DNA of 64,000 nt. Origin: Arcticibacterium sp047623945 (GTDB lineage Bacteria > Bacteroidota > Bacteroidia > Cytophagales > Spirosomataceae). The translations under genes were made by a program, and so were the position numbers. A model generated the notes under the pieces. That model worked only from the letters and a program-made list of their open reading frames with translations. It did no database searches and was not told the origin of the DNA. This document shows positions 26,842 through 35,617 of this stretch, one piece after another; within the stretch, counting starts at the first letter, position 1, and each line of letters starts with the position of its first letter. The stretch lies in NCBI GenBank assembly GCA_047623945.1, contig JBLHOT010000006.1:1-64000 (forward strand), given 5' to 3'.

Positions 26842-27618
26842 TTAGGGAGTGTTAAGTTTAATAAATCCACCATCTATTGGGAAATCTGTTCCTGTTGTAA
26901 AAGAGGCTTCGTCAGAAGCCAGATATACGGCCAACGCGGCTACTTCAGAAGGTTTCCCCATGCGGCCTATGGGTTGAGTCTTTGATAATTCTTCAAAAAC
27001 TTGTTCTTGTTTTTCGGGATATGTTTTTTTGATAAAGCCATCTACAAAAGGCGTGTGAATCCTGGCAGGCGAGATACTATTGCAGCGAATATTATCCTTC
27101 ACATAGTCTTTCGCTATTTGCAAAGTCATGTTTACCACGGCAGCTTTACTCATGGAGTAGGCAAACCTATCTGCAAGCCCAATACTAGCCGCCACAGATG
27201 CCATATTGATAATTACGCCACCACCATTATTCATGAAGTGCGGCAGAATACAGTGAATGCAGTTGTAAACTCCTTTGATATTGACATTATAAATCTTGTC
27301 TAAATCTTCTTCTAGCGTACTTTCCACAGTGCCGATATGAGAAATTCCTGCATTATTGACAAGAATGTCTACAGGCTGAACTAGCCTGATTTTATCAATG
27401 GTTTTTTCGACAATATCTTGCTTAGAAACGTCCACCTTATGGCAATACGCTAAGCCCCCTGAAGCAATAATGAGATCTGCTTCTCTTTCGGCGAGGTCCA
27501 TATTGAGTTCAAAAATGTGAACGATGGCACCCTGTTTGGCAAAACTCCTTGAAATTTCTAAGCCTATACCACTGGCTCCGCCAGTTACTATGGCCACTTT
27601 CTTATCTAGTCTAAACAT
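26842..27618 (-). CDS. Short-chain dehydrogenase/reductase
   Basis: Classical SDR with TGGASGIG cofactor loop, NNAGISHIG, catalytic Ser in INMASVAAS, YSMSKAAV for the Tyr-x-x-x-Lys pair, and a C-terminal DGGF end. I place the start at ATG 27618 (MFRLDKKVAIVTGG), because the in-frame TTG at 27642 adds residues not usual in SDRs. It is the first gene of a four-gene operon with the FAH-family hydrolase, the heme-type membrane protein and DUF2130. It is probably NAD(P)-dependent oxidation of a sugar or hydroxy-acid substrate; the exact one is unknown. Confidence 0.88.
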   Translation of the reverse strand: MFRLDKKVAIVTGGASGIGLEISRSFAKQGAIVHIFELNMDLAEREADLIIASGGLAYCHKVDVSKQDIVEKTIDKIRLVQPVDILVNNAGISHIGTVESTLEEDLDKIYNVNIKGVYNCIHCILPHFMNNGGGVIINMASVAASIGLADRFAYSMSKAAVVNMTLQIAKDYVKDNIRCNSISPARIHTPFVDGFIKKTYPEKQEQVFEELSKTQPIGRMGKPSEVAALAVYLASDEASFTTGTDFPIDGGFIKLNTP

Positions 27619-27714
27619 ATTGAAGGGATGATAGGATTGCAATTTAACTATCCTTTATAAAATTTGGGCATTCAGGTTTGAAGTTTAAATATTAATAATA
27701 TTTCAAATATATGT

Positions 27715-27746
27715 GTTGCAGAATATAAGGATTCAATCTACCTTTG
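27715..27746 (+). promoter_or_regulatory. Promoter of tRNA-His
   Basis: GTTG at 27715-27718 is followed after 20 bases by TACCTTTG, an exact TAnnTTTG box, ending 16 bases before the tRNA. Consensus elements and spacing make it a confident promoter. Confidence 0.75.
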
Positions 27747-27762
27747 CACTCCGTTGAAAAAT

Positions 27763-27837
27763 GGAGGTTGTAGCTCAGTTGGTTAGAGCATCGGCTTGTG
27801 GTGCCGAGGGTCGTGGGTTCGAACCCCATCTACCTCC
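27763..27837 (+). tRNA. tRNA-His (GTG)
   Basis: Folds as a tRNA with the histidine-specific extra G at position -1 facing C73. The acceptor GAGGTTG pairs with CTACCTC (one T-T mismatch near the base), the D arm is GCTCAGTTGGTTAGAGC, and the anticodon arm TCGGC-TTGTGGT-GCCGA reads GTG. The T arm is GTGGG-TTCGAAC-CCCAT. CCA is not fully encoded. A single-gene unit with its own promoter and terminator. Confidence 0.95.
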
Positions 27838-27841
27838 CAAA

Positions 27842-27879
27842 AAAAGACTTATCTGCTCAGCAGGTAAGTCTTTTGTTTT
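27842..27879 (+). terminator. Terminator of tRNA-His
   Basis: A 14-bp stem with a TCA loop (GACTTATCTGC pairing with GCAGGTAAGTC, one G-T wobble) is followed by TTTTGTTTTA. It begins five bases after the tRNA. Its 3' arm overlaps a promoter-like TTTG box for the next gene. Confidence 0.8.
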
Positions 27880-27902
27880 ATTGACTCATTGGAATATATT
27901 TG
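27872..27902 (+). promoter_or_regulatory. Promoter-like boxes abutting the SASA esterase start
   Basis: TTTG (27872-27875), 19 bases, then TATATTTG (27895-27902): both boxes and the spacing match the Bacteroidota consensus. The -7 box ends three bases before the ATG at 27906, so transcription would begin at or inside the start codon. Either the mRNA is leaderless or the match is chance in A+T-rich DNA. Confidence 0.4.
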
Positions 27903-27905
27903 AAC

Positions 27906-29795
27906 ATGTTATCCTCCAAGACGAGATACTTCTATGTATTTCTTTTATTAAGCCTTTCTGTGCAGGGCCAAAACACACTTTTTAATTTTCCTCAAAACTT
28001 CCAATTGTTTCAAAGAGATAGCTTAAGCCTAGCTCATGTGAAAATCCACGGAACGGTAAATGAAAATACTTACGACGGAATAAGGCTTATCATTCTTCAG
28101 AACCATCAGGAATTTATAAACCAAAGGCTAGACTTAAGCACGTCAAACGAGTTTGAGTGGGACATAGAGTTAATGGCAGGGCTTTTTGAATACGATTTTG
28201 AAATAAGACTCTTTAATGATTCGGATTCCTCAAGCCTAATGAAGGCTACCAAAGTACTTTGTGGAGACGCCTATCTAATTTATGGGCAGTCAAATGCAGT
28301 TGCCAGTTGCTGTTTTAACGAATACAGGAATCTACCAGCTTTAAAGTTTCTGAGAAATTACATTTTTGTAGGGGAAGGCGATCCTGTTAATGGCTGGCGT
28401 GACTTGGGTATAGAGTTTGACTGGGCAGGAGGGCTTGGAGCTTGGTTGGCCAAGGATATTATTGAAAAACAGAGAATTCCAGTTCAAATAATTAATGGAG
28501 GAGTCGGTGGAATGCCCTTATCTGCCTTAGCAGAACGTGACTCTTTAGAACCAGATGATGTGAGCACGTTTTATGGAAAATTTTTAAGACGGATAAATGA
28601 TAGCCAAGTAAAGAGCGTTAAGGGCTTTTTCTTTCTTCAAGGTGAGCACGAATCAAGTTCTGGGGATACGCTCAAAATAGAGACCTACAGAGATTATTTC
28701 AAAAGCCTAATAAGAAACCTTGTTGAGGATGGTGTCAGTTTTGAGCACTTATATTTAGTTCAAACAGATATTGACAAGGACGCTGTTGCAAATTATTCTG
28801 CCGGCCGATTGAGGGAGGAGCAAAGAAAACTAAGGTATGATTACCCTAAAATACATCTGTATAGTGCTTTTGGGCATCCCCGAGGGAGTGATGGTGTTCA
28901 TTATACCCAAAAAGGGTATCAGGGTATTGCAGAAGACTTATATCTAGGCATTAAGAATCATATTTATCAAGGGAAGAACCCAGCTAATGCTGAGGGCCCA
29001 ATGGTAAAAAAGGTGGTTCATGACGCTAATGAGAAGACGGTAAGAATTGTGTTTGATCGAGGCCAAGAAATAGATTTGATAAATTCTATTGACTATGGAC
29101 ATTATCAACGAAATATCAAAGACTTCATCTTTGACGGCAACAATCAACCTTTCCTCAACTCTGTTGTTGCTTCAAATAATGAAGTGGAGTTGTTTTATTC
29201 AGGAAGATTCGTTGGTAATACATTGACGTACTTGCCCTCCTTTTTTTCAGACAATTTTAGCCTGACATATGATGGCCCCTTAATAAAGAATCAATATGGT
29301 CTTACAGCCTTAAGCTTTAAAGACTTTGAGAAATGCACGGCTCTCCCAAAGCTAGGGCTGAGTCAGCACAAATTAGAAAAAGGGGGCGTTTCCTTCTCTA
29401 TTGTAGACTACACACTCTGTAAAAACTGTTATTTTGAAATGTATGGAAGCTCAGGTTACGATAAGCGATATCTTTTTTTAGATTCAATGTCTGCGGATAC
29501 CAAAGAAGTTTTTACAGACCTATCTTGGGCCGCAAATGTTGGTCAGATTTCTCTGAAGCTTAAGGTTGTATCTCCAACTTGCGAATCTAGTTACACAGAA
29601 TTTAGTTTTGTGAAATGCCCAAAAAATTTGCTGTACTATGAGCTTTCGGCGGAGTTAGAAAGTGGAGGAGTGAGTATTGAGCATAAAACCTCAAGCAATG
29701 ATTTGTCAAATTTAGATTACAAAAGGGCCTCACCCAAAGCGTATAATGTCAAAGCTCCATTAGTCCTGCCCAAAATAGGGAGGTGTAGCAATTGA
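27906..29795 (+). CDS. Secreted SASA/SGNH-type esterase with C-terminal beta-rich region
   Basis: A 629-residue exported protein with a signal peptide (YVFLLLSLSVQGQ). An N-terminal beta region of about 100 residues is followed by an SGNH/GDSL-like sialate O-acetylesterase (SASA) domain: nucleophile Ser in YLIYGQSNA, Gly block NGGVGG, FLQGEHES, and the Asp/His pair in GSDGVHYTQKGY. It likely removes acetyl or other acyl groups from glycans outside the cell. After about residue 370 comes a beta-rich, Cys-containing region of unknown fold. I use ATG 27906 rather than the in-frame TTG two codons earlier. A clear paralogue lies at 58319. Confidence 0.78.
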   Translation: MLSSKTRYFYVFLLLSLSVQGQNTLFNFPQNFQLFQRDSLSLAHVKIHGTVNENTYDGIRLIILQNHQEFINQRLDLSTSNEFEWDIELMAGLFEYDFEIRLFNDSDSSSLMKATKVLCGDAYLIYGQSNAVASCCFNEYRNLPALKFLRNYIFVGEGDPVNGWRDLGIEFDWAGGLGAWLAKDIIEKQRIPVQIINGGVGGMPLSALAERDSLEPDDVSTFYGKFLRRINDSQVKSVKGFFFLQGEHESSSGDTLKIETYRDYFKSLIRNLVEDGVSFEHLYLVQTDIDKDAVANYSAGRLREEQRKLRYDYPKIHLYSAFGHPRGSDGVHYTQKGYQGIAEDLYLGIKNHIYQGKNPANAEGPMVKKVVHDANEKTVRIVFDRGQEIDLINSIDYGHYQRNIKDFIFDGNNQPFLNSVVASNNEVELFYSGRFVGNTLTYLPSFFSDNFSLTYDGPLIKNQYGLTALSFKDFEKCTALPKLGLSQHKLEKGGVSFSIVDYTLCKNCYFEMYGSSGYDKRYLFLDSMSADTKEVFTDLSWAANVGQISLKLKVVSPTCESSYTEFSFVKCPKNLLYYELSAELESGGVSIEHKTSSNDLSNLDYKRASPKAYNVKAPLVLPKIGRCSN

Positions 29796-29820
29796 TATTT
29801 AAGCTAATTAGCTACTTTTG
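29791..29820 (+). promoter_or_regulatory. Promoter of fabI
   Basis: ATTG, 18 bases, then TACTTTTG, an exact TAnnTTTG box ending 23 bases before the fabI start. Spacing is one base short of the usual 19-21. Confidence 0.5.
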
Positions 29821-29843
29821 TACTTAAACAATGGATACAAAAT

Positions 29844-30665
29844 ATGTCATACGGTTTACTAAAAGGTAAAAAAGGAATTATTTCTGGAGCATTAGATGAA
29901 AATTCAATAGCCTGGAAAACAGCAATTAAAGCTCATGAAGAGGGAGCCCAAATTGTGTTGACCAATGCCCCAATAGCCATGCGAATGGGTAAAATCAATG
30001 AATTAGCAAAGCAAATAGGTGCGGAGATCGTTCCAGCTGATGCTACGTCTATTGAAGATTTAGAAAACCTTTACACCAAATCTGTAGAAATTCTTGGAGG
30101 TAAAATGGATTTTGTTTTACACTCTATTGGCATGTCACCTAATATTAGAAAAGGTAGAGAATACGGTGATTTGAACTACGACTGGTTTCAGAAAAGCCTT
30201 GATATTTCTGCATTGTCTTTTCATAAGTTTATGCAGGTGGGAGAAAAACTTGATGCACTTAACGACTGGGGCTCTATTGTGGGCTTGTCTTATATAGCAG
30301 CTCAAAAAACATTTCCTTTTTATACTGATATGGCAGATGCCAAAGCTGTACTGGAGTCTATCGCAAGAGGATATGGTTATAGATTAGGCAAATCCAAGAA
30401 AATAAGAGTAAATACTATTTCACAATCACCTACTGTTACTACTGCCGGTGCAGGGATTGGTGGCTTTAATTCTTTCTTTGACTTTGCAGAGAAAATGTCA
30501 CCTTTAGGAAACGCCACAGCCGAAGATTGTGCTAATTATGTCGTGATGTTGTTTTCGGACTTAACTAAAATGGTTACGATGCAAAACCTTTATCATGATG
30601 GTGGATATTCGTCAACAGGAATATCGGAAGAAATCATAGAAATGATGAATGCCGAATCAAAGTAG
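29844..30665 (+). CDS. fabI: Enoyl-ACP reductase [NADH]
   Basis: Final reduction step of each fatty acid elongation cycle; cytoplasmic SDR-superfamily enzyme of 273 residues. Tyr150, Tyr160 and Lys167 reproduce the FabI spacing of Y-x9-Y-x6-K. The N-terminal GIISGALDENSIAW is the FabI form of the cofactor loop, and HSIGMSP and NTISQSPTVTTAGAGI are also present. It is monocistronic with its own promoter and terminator. It would provide reduced acyl-ACP for membrane lipids and could also serve the ACP-based cluster at 6.6-13 kb. A FabI makes the organism potentially triclosan-sensitive by family knowledge. Confidence 0.95.
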   Translation: MSYGLLKGKKGIISGALDENSIAWKTAIKAHEEGAQIVLTNAPIAMRMGKINELAKQIGAEIVPADATSIEDLENLYTKSVEILGGKMDFVLHSIGMSPNIRKGREYGDLNYDWFQKSLDISALSFHKFMQVGEKLDALNDWGSIVGLSYIAAQKTFPFYTDMADAKAVLESIARGYGYRLGKSKKIRVNTISQSPTVTTAGAGIGGFNSFFDFAEKMSPLGNATAEDCANYVVMLFSDLTKMVTMQNLYHDGGYSSTGISEEIIEMMNAESK

Positions 30666-30682
30666 GTTTCATTTTAACGAAG

Positions 30683-30718
30683 AAAAGGCTGTCTCAATAT
30701 TTTTGGGACAACCTTTTT
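30683..30718 (+). terminator. Terminator between fabI and the M19 peptidase
   Basis: AAAAGG-CTGTCTC and GGGACAA-CCTTTT pair (one mismatch, one G-T wobble) around an A+T-rich loop, and T5 closes the 3' arm. It lies 18 bases after fabI and can serve the convergent dipeptidase from the other strand. Confidence 0.7.
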
Positions 30719-30736
30719 GTTTAAGTGCCTTCTTGT

Positions 30737-31927
30737 TTAGTTGGCGGCGGCGTAATCAAGCGTTTTTTGCCATACGCGGAAAAGGTTATCAGAGCATATC
30801 TTTTTAATATCTTTTTTGGAATAGCCTCTTTCCATTAATAGTTTGATGATGTTTGGATAGTCAGAAACATCTTTTAAACCCGTAGGAAGAGAATCACCCA
30901 CACCGTCAAAGTCTGAACCAAGCCCCACATGATCTATCCCTGCCAGAGAAACGACTCTGTCTATGTGATCTACTACTTTTTCAACATCTGCAAATGCCAG
31001 AGGGTGCGTTTTATTAAAGGATTCTATGATAGGTTTAGCGGCTTCATCACTATCCTTAAGTCCTTTCTCTTCCAGTATTTTTAAAAGAGCCCCACCATTT
31101 GCGTTTCTTATTTTTTGAACTTCCCCGTCTATAAAAGTAGAGCCAAAATTTATCATGATTACTCCACCGTTTTCTTTAAGGGTTTTAATCATATCGTCTG
31201 ACATGTTTCTCTCAAAACCAGGAGTAAAATATCTTACCGAAGAGTGAGAAGCGATGACGGGAATAGGGCTCAGTTTTATGACATCATAAAAGGTGCTGTC
31301 AGAAACATGAGAGATATCTATCATAATGCCCTCTTTGGCCATTTCCGTCACTACCTGTTCTCCGAAAGGACTTAGGCCCTGCCACAAACGCGTGGTGTCA
31401 TAAGATGAATCACAGATATGGTTGGAGAGAGAGTGAGTTAAGGTAACATAACTAATACCTCTTTTCTTAAAGTAGGCCACATCGCTGATATCATTTATTG
31501 GTGAGCCATTTTCCATACCCATGGGCAAGGCTATCTTACCTTTCTTAAAGGTATTTCTCACATCTTCCGGACTTTTTGCTATTTCAAAATAGTCAGGATT
31601 TTCATCTGCTATATAAGTAATCATATTTATAAGGCTATCTGCCAATAACCTTCCTTCTTCAGGATTTAGTGCTGCCGGAATATAAATGGACATAAAAGGA
31701 GCATCTAGCCCGCCCTTTTTTGCTCTTTTATAATCAAAGTCTCCTTCTTCTGAAGAGACGGGTATTCCTGTGAATTCTTTCGTCAATTGAAAGTTTTTGA
31801 CCTTTAGTCTATATGGCAAGTCCACATGGCCGTCTGTAATGATGTATTTATATGCGAGCTTTTCAGCCTTGTTTTGCGAGAAGCCAAAGAATGGTAATAA
31901 GAGAAGTGCTAGAGTCAATTTTTTCAT
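30737..31927 (-). CDS. Exported membrane dipeptidase (peptidase M19)
   Basis: A 396-residue zinc dipeptidase of the renal dipeptidase family, with a signal peptide (LTLALLLLPFFGFSQ). Metal and active-site blocks are DGHVDLPYR (HxD), the bridging Glu in PMGMENGSPI, HICDSSYD-type TLTHSLSNHICDSSYD, IDISHVSDSTF, and VIASHSSVRYF. The C-terminus has HVGLGSDFDGVGD. It cleaves dipeptides, probably in the periplasm, and the family tolerates D-residues. Monocistronic by spacing; convergent with fabI. Confidence 0.93.
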   Translation of the reverse strand: MKKLTLALLLLPFFGFSQNKAEKLAYKYIITDGHVDLPYRLKVKNFQLTKEFTGIPVSSEEGDFDYKRAKKGGLDAPFMSIYIPAALNPEEGRLLADSLINMITYIADENPDYFEIAKSPEDVRNTFKKGKIALPMGMENGSPINDISDVAYFKKRGISYVTLTHSLSNHICDSSYDTTRLWQGLSPFGEQVVTEMAKEGIMIDISHVSDSTFYDVIKLSPIPVIASHSSVRYFTPGFERNMSDDMIKTLKENGGVIMINFGSTFIDGEVQKIRNANGGALLKILEEKGLKDSDEAAKPIIESFNKTHPLAFADVEKVVDHIDRVVSLAGIDHVGLGSDFDGVGDSLPTGLKDVSDYPNIIKLLMERGYSKKDIKKICSDNLFRVWQKTLDYAAAN

Positions 31928-32091
31928 ATTAGAAATGAGTGCATTGGGTTAGATTGCTAAAGGTTCAATAAAAATAATGACAAACATCACTAGAATAGTA
32001 CTAAAATATGGGTTCTGGGTATAATATTTCTTAGAAAAGTGTTGTAAAAATCTTTTGAACTAACTTATTTGCTGAACAATTCCAATATTTA

Positions 32092-32103
32092 GCGAATATT
32101 CGC
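32092..32103. promoter_or_regulatory. 12-bp palindrome in the ilvD leader
   Basis: GCGAATATTCGC is perfectly self-complementary and lies 20 bases before the ilvD start. It could be a regulator site or a small leader hairpin. No terminator-like T tract follows, so simple attenuation is not supported. Confidence 0.3.
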
Positions 32104-32123
32104 AACCAGCGAAAAGTATTATT

Positions 32124-33809
32124 ATGGCAGACAATCTTAATAAATTCAGTAAAACACTAACACAAGAGGTCAGTAATCCTGCGGCTCAAGCCATGCTCTA
32201 CGCTATCGGCATGACAGAAGAGGACATGAAGAAACCTCAAATTGGTATTGCCAGTACAGGTTATGAAGGAAACCCATGTAATATTCATTTGAATGGACTT
32301 TCTGTTCATGTCAAAAAGGGAATTCAAGCTAATGACATGGTTGGCCTCATCTTTCATACTATTGGTGTGTCAGATGGTATGACTAATGGAAATGACGGCA
32401 TGAGCTTTTCATTGCCGAGTAGAGATATCATTGCAGATTCTATAGAAAACGTCGTAGCCGCTCAGTGGTATGATGGCGTAATAGCTGTAGTAGGGTGTGA
32501 TAAAAATATGCCCGGAGCCATCATGGCTATGGCTAGACTGAACCGTCCTAGCATTATGATGTATGGCGGTACTGTAAGAACAGGAAACTGGAAGGGAAAA
32601 AAGCTAGATATCGTTTCTGCATTTGAGGCCTATGGCCAAAAAGTAGCTGGAACAATAAGTGAAGAAGATTATAAAGGGATTATTCAAAACTCAATACCGG
32701 GCCAAGGTGCTTGTGGAGGTATGTACACGGCCAATACCATGGCTTCTTCTATTGAAGCTTTAGGATTAAGCATGCCTTATAATGCTACGTACCCAGCCAC
32801 TCATGAAGGTAAAACGCAGGAATGCATTGATTTAGGGGCGGCTATGAAAAACCTTTTGGAGAAACAAATTCTTCCGAAAGACATCATCACAAAAAAATCT
32901 TTAGAAAACGCCTTGACGATTGTTATGGCATTGGGTGGTTCTACGAATGCTGTATTGCATTATTTGGCCATAGCCCATTCGGCTAGAATTCCATTAACCA
33001 TGGATGATATTCAGGTGGTATCTGATAGAACTCCTTTCATAGCGGACTTGAAACCTTCTGGAAAATACTTTATGGAGGATATTATGGAGCTAGGTGGAGT
33101 GCCTGCTATTATGAAATACCTTCATAAGAAAGGTTTAATCCACGGAGATTGTATGACAGTAACGGGTAATACAGTTGCAGATAATTTGGAGTCAGCTCCT
33201 GATTTGGACTTTAGTGCCCAGTCTATAATAAGACCTTTAGAGGATCCAATAAAGCCTTCTGGTCATATTCAAATCATGTATGGTAATCTTGCCGTGAATG
33301 GTGGCGTTGCCAAAATTACGGGTAAGGAAGGGACGAAATTCGAAGGGCCTGCCAAAGTTTGTGATAAAGAGGAAGATATGTTAGAGGCTTTTGCGAAAGG
33401 CGAAATAAAGGCGGGTCAAGTAGTGGTTATACGTTATGAGGGTCCACGTGGAGGTCCAGGAATGCCAGAAATGCTAAAGCCAACATCCTCTGTTATGGGT
33501 GCAGGCCTTGGAGATAAAGTCGCTATGATTACAGACGGCCGCTTTTCAGGCGGTACACATGGTTTTGTGGTAGGTCATATATCTCCTGAGGCTTACGATG
33601 GTGGCACTATTGCTTTTGTGGAAGATGGTGACTTGATAACCATTGACACAGATAGTAGAGAGCTTACCCTTCATGTTTCTGATGAGATTTTGGCCGAAAG
33701 ACGTAAAAGCTGGAAGCCTTTAACGCCACCGTTTATTGAGCAAGGCGTTTTGAGAAAGTACTTTAAAACAGTTTCTGCAGCCCACGAAGGCTGTGTAACA
33801 GATAAATAA
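32124..33809 (+). CDS. ilvD: Dihydroxy-acid dehydratase
   Basis: Third common step of valine and isoleucine synthesis: dehydration of 2,3-dihydroxy acids to 2-oxo acids, using an Fe-S cluster in the cytoplasm. Cluster cysteines are Cys52 (GNPCNIHL), Cys125 (GCDKNMPGA) and Cys197 (GACGGMYTANTM). The 561-residue length fits the family, and the C-terminal GPRGGPGMPEML and DGRFSGGTHGFVVGH blocks are complete. It is the first gene of a BCAA group; ilvB follows 23 bases later. The 196-base gap upstream holds a short palindrome and likely the promoter. Confidence 0.97.
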   Translation: MADNLNKFSKTLTQEVSNPAAQAMLYAIGMTEEDMKKPQIGIASTGYEGNPCNIHLNGLSVHVKKGIQANDMVGLIFHTIGVSDGMTNGNDGMSFSLPSRDIIADSIENVVAAQWYDGVIAVVGCDKNMPGAIMAMARLNRPSIMMYGGTVRTGNWKGKKLDIVSAFEAYGQKVAGTISEEDYKGIIQNSIPGQGACGGMYTANTMASSIEALGLSMPYNATYPATHEGKTQECIDLGAAMKNLLEKQILPKDIITKKSLENALTIVMALGGSTNAVLHYLAIAHSARIPLTMDDIQVVSDRTPFIADLKPSGKYFMEDIMELGGVPAIMKYLHKKGLIHGDCMTVTGNTVADNLESAPDLDFSAQSIIRPLEDPIKPSGHIQIMYGNLAVNGGVAKITGKEGTKFEGPAKVCDKEEDMLEAFAKGEIKAGQVVVIRYEGPRGGPGMPEMLKPTSSVMGAGLGDKVAMITDGRFSGGTHGFVVGHISPEAYDGGTIAFVEDGDLITIDTDSRELTLHVSDEILAERRKSWKPLTPPFIEQGVLRKYFKTVSAAHEGCVTDK

Positions 33810-33832
33810 TTTATCAATAAAACAATACGACC

Positions 33833-35572
33833 ATGGACCAAGTTGTAGAAATCATGGAAGAAGAAGCGAAGATTTCTGAGCCTAAAATCATCTCTGGAAG
33901 TCAGGCTCTTATGGAGTGCTTCTTACAAGAAAATGTAGATACCATTTTTGGCTATCCTGGTGGAGCCATTATGCCTATTTATGATGCTCTGTATGATTAC
34001 ATGGACAGAATAGAGCATATTCTAGTCCGCCATGAGCAGGGTGCGTCTCATGCGGCAGAAGGTTATGCAAGAAGTAGCGGAAGAGTAGGAGTTTGTATGG
34101 CTACCTCTGGCCCAGGTGCTACTAATTTAGTTACGGGTATAGCAGATGCTATTATTGACTGCACACCTATGGTGGCTATAACCGGCCAAGTAGCTTCTAA
34201 CTTACTTGGAACAGACGCTTTTCAAGAGACTGATGTAATTGGAATAACGGCACCCGTTTGTAAGTGGAATTATCAGATAGTGGATCCTGATGAAATTCCA
34301 GCGATTATGGCTAAGGCATTTTACATTGCCAGAGCAGGAAAGCCAGGTCCGGTATTGATAGACATAACTAAAGATGCTCAAATAGCATTAATGACTAAGC
34401 CTTTTGAATATAAAAAAGTCGAAGGCTTGCCTGGATATCACCCAAGAAGAGTTCCAAAAATGGAACAGGTACAGAAGGCGGCAGAATTAATCAATAATGC
34501 CAAGAAGCCCTATATTTTGGTAGGGCATGGTGTTTTGATTTCTGAGGCCATGGAGGAGTTCAGAGAACTGGTAGAAAAAGGTGACATTCCTGTAGGAAGT
34601 ACACTTTTAGGGCTTTCAGCATTATCCATTGAGCATCCGAACTACATGGGTTGGTTAGGTATGCATGGCATGTATGCACCTAATGTAATGACAGATGAGT
34701 GTGATGTTCTTATTGCTATAGGAATGCGTTTTGATGACAGAGTTACTGGCGATGCTAACCTTTTTGCAAAGCAGGCTAAGATAGTTCACTTTGAAATTGA
34801 CCCAGCGGAAATAGACAAAATCAAAAGAGCAGAAGCTCCAGTTGTTGGTGACGCCAGAGAAGCGTTGAAACTTTTGAATCCTTTAATTGAGAAAAAAGAT
34901 CGATCTTCTTGGAAAAAAGAATTTAGAGATTTGGAGGCTGCGGAATATGAGGCCGTTACAGCCAGAGACCTAAAGGGCGAAGGTAAAATTAAAATGGCCG
35001 AAGTGGTTAGAATGGTTTCTGACAAAACCAACGGCGAAGCCTGTGTGGTAGTCGATGTAGGGCAGCATCAAATGGTAACAGCTAGATATTATGATTTCAA
35101 AAAACCACATTCTTATATAGCTTCTGGTGGTTTAGGAACCATGGGTTTTGCCCTTCCAGCAGCTTTTGGTGCCAAAATGGGAGCACCTGAAAGAGATGTA
35201 ATTGCCTTTATTGGTGATGGATGTTTCCAGATGACTATTCAGGAACTAGGAACAATAGCTCAAAAGGGCTTACCTGTTAAAATTATCATTTTGAATAATA
35301 ATTTCTTGGGTATGGTGCGTCAATGGCAGCAACTGTTTTTTGACAAAAGGTATTCATTTGTTGAATTACAAAATCCGGACTTTATAATGATTGGCAAGGG
35401 GTTTGGAATTGACGGTCATAAATGTGAAGATAGAGTAGATTTAGCTTCATCTATTGATAAGCTTTTAAATTCAGAAGGGTCATATTTATTGGAAGTGGTT
35501 TGTGAAAAAGAAGAAAACGTGTTCCCGATGGTACCATCTGGAGGTAGTGTTTCTGAGATACGTTTGAAGTAA
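33833..35572 (+). CDS. ilvB: Acetolactate synthase, large subunit
   Basis: Catalytic subunit of acetohydroxyacid synthase, 579 residues, using TPP and FAD: pyruvate plus pyruvate or 2-oxobutyrate. The TPP-activating Glu is in RHEQGASHAAEG (Glu68), and the C-terminal TPP/Mg site is GDGCFQMTIQEL with the following NNN. The N-terminal 20 residues form a charged extension. It sits between ilvD and, after an inserted four-helix-bundle gene, its regulatory subunit ilvN. Only two bases separate its stop from the outer arm of the inverted repeat flanking that insert. Confidence 0.97.
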   Translation: MDQVVEIMEEEAKISEPKIISGSQALMECFLQENVDTIFGYPGGAIMPIYDALYDYMDRIEHILVRHEQGASHAAEGYARSSGRVGVCMATSGPGATNLVTGIADAIIDCTPMVAITGQVASNLLGTDAFQETDVIGITAPVCKWNYQIVDPDEIPAIMAKAFYIARAGKPGPVLIDITKDAQIALMTKPFEYKKVEGLPGYHPRRVPKMEQVQKAAELINNAKKPYILVGHGVLISEAMEEFRELVEKGDIPVGSTLLGLSALSIEHPNYMGWLGMHGMYAPNVMTDECDVLIAIGMRFDDRVTGDANLFAKQAKIVHFEIDPAEIDKIKRAEAPVVGDAREALKLLNPLIEKKDRSSWKKEFRDLEAAEYEAVTARDLKGEGKIKMAEVVRMVSDKTNGEACVVVDVGQHQMVTARYYDFKKPHSYIASGGLGTMGFALPAAFGAKMGAPERDVIAFIGDGCFQMTIQELGTIAQKGLPVKIIILNNNFLGMVRQWQQLFFDKRYSFVELQNPDFIMIGKGFGIDGHKCEDRVDLASSIDKLLNSEGSYLLEVVCEKEENVFPMVPSGGSVSEIRLK

Positions 35573-35573
35573 G

Positions 35574-35609
35574 CTTTTCGATAATGGATATTCGAGTATT
35601 GGATATTAG
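35574..35609 (+). repeat. Left arm of the inverted repeat
   Basis: Begins two bases after the ilvB stop and ends eight bases before the four-helix-bundle start. It pairs with 35974-36019. A smaller repeat of GATATT-type words (GGATATTCGAG, GGATATTAG) lies within the arm. Confidence 0.65.
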
Positions 35610-35617
35610 TTGATTAT

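Noticed and set aside
27761..27985. Open frame reading through tRNA-His
   Set aside because: Its protein text is the translated tRNA and terminator; the tRNA explains the sequence.
31978..32025. Possible ilv leader peptide (MTNITRIVLKYGFWV) before ilvD
   Set aside because: It has five Ile/Leu/Val in 15 residues, but no run of them, and no terminator/antiterminator pair with a T tract is seen between it and ilvD.
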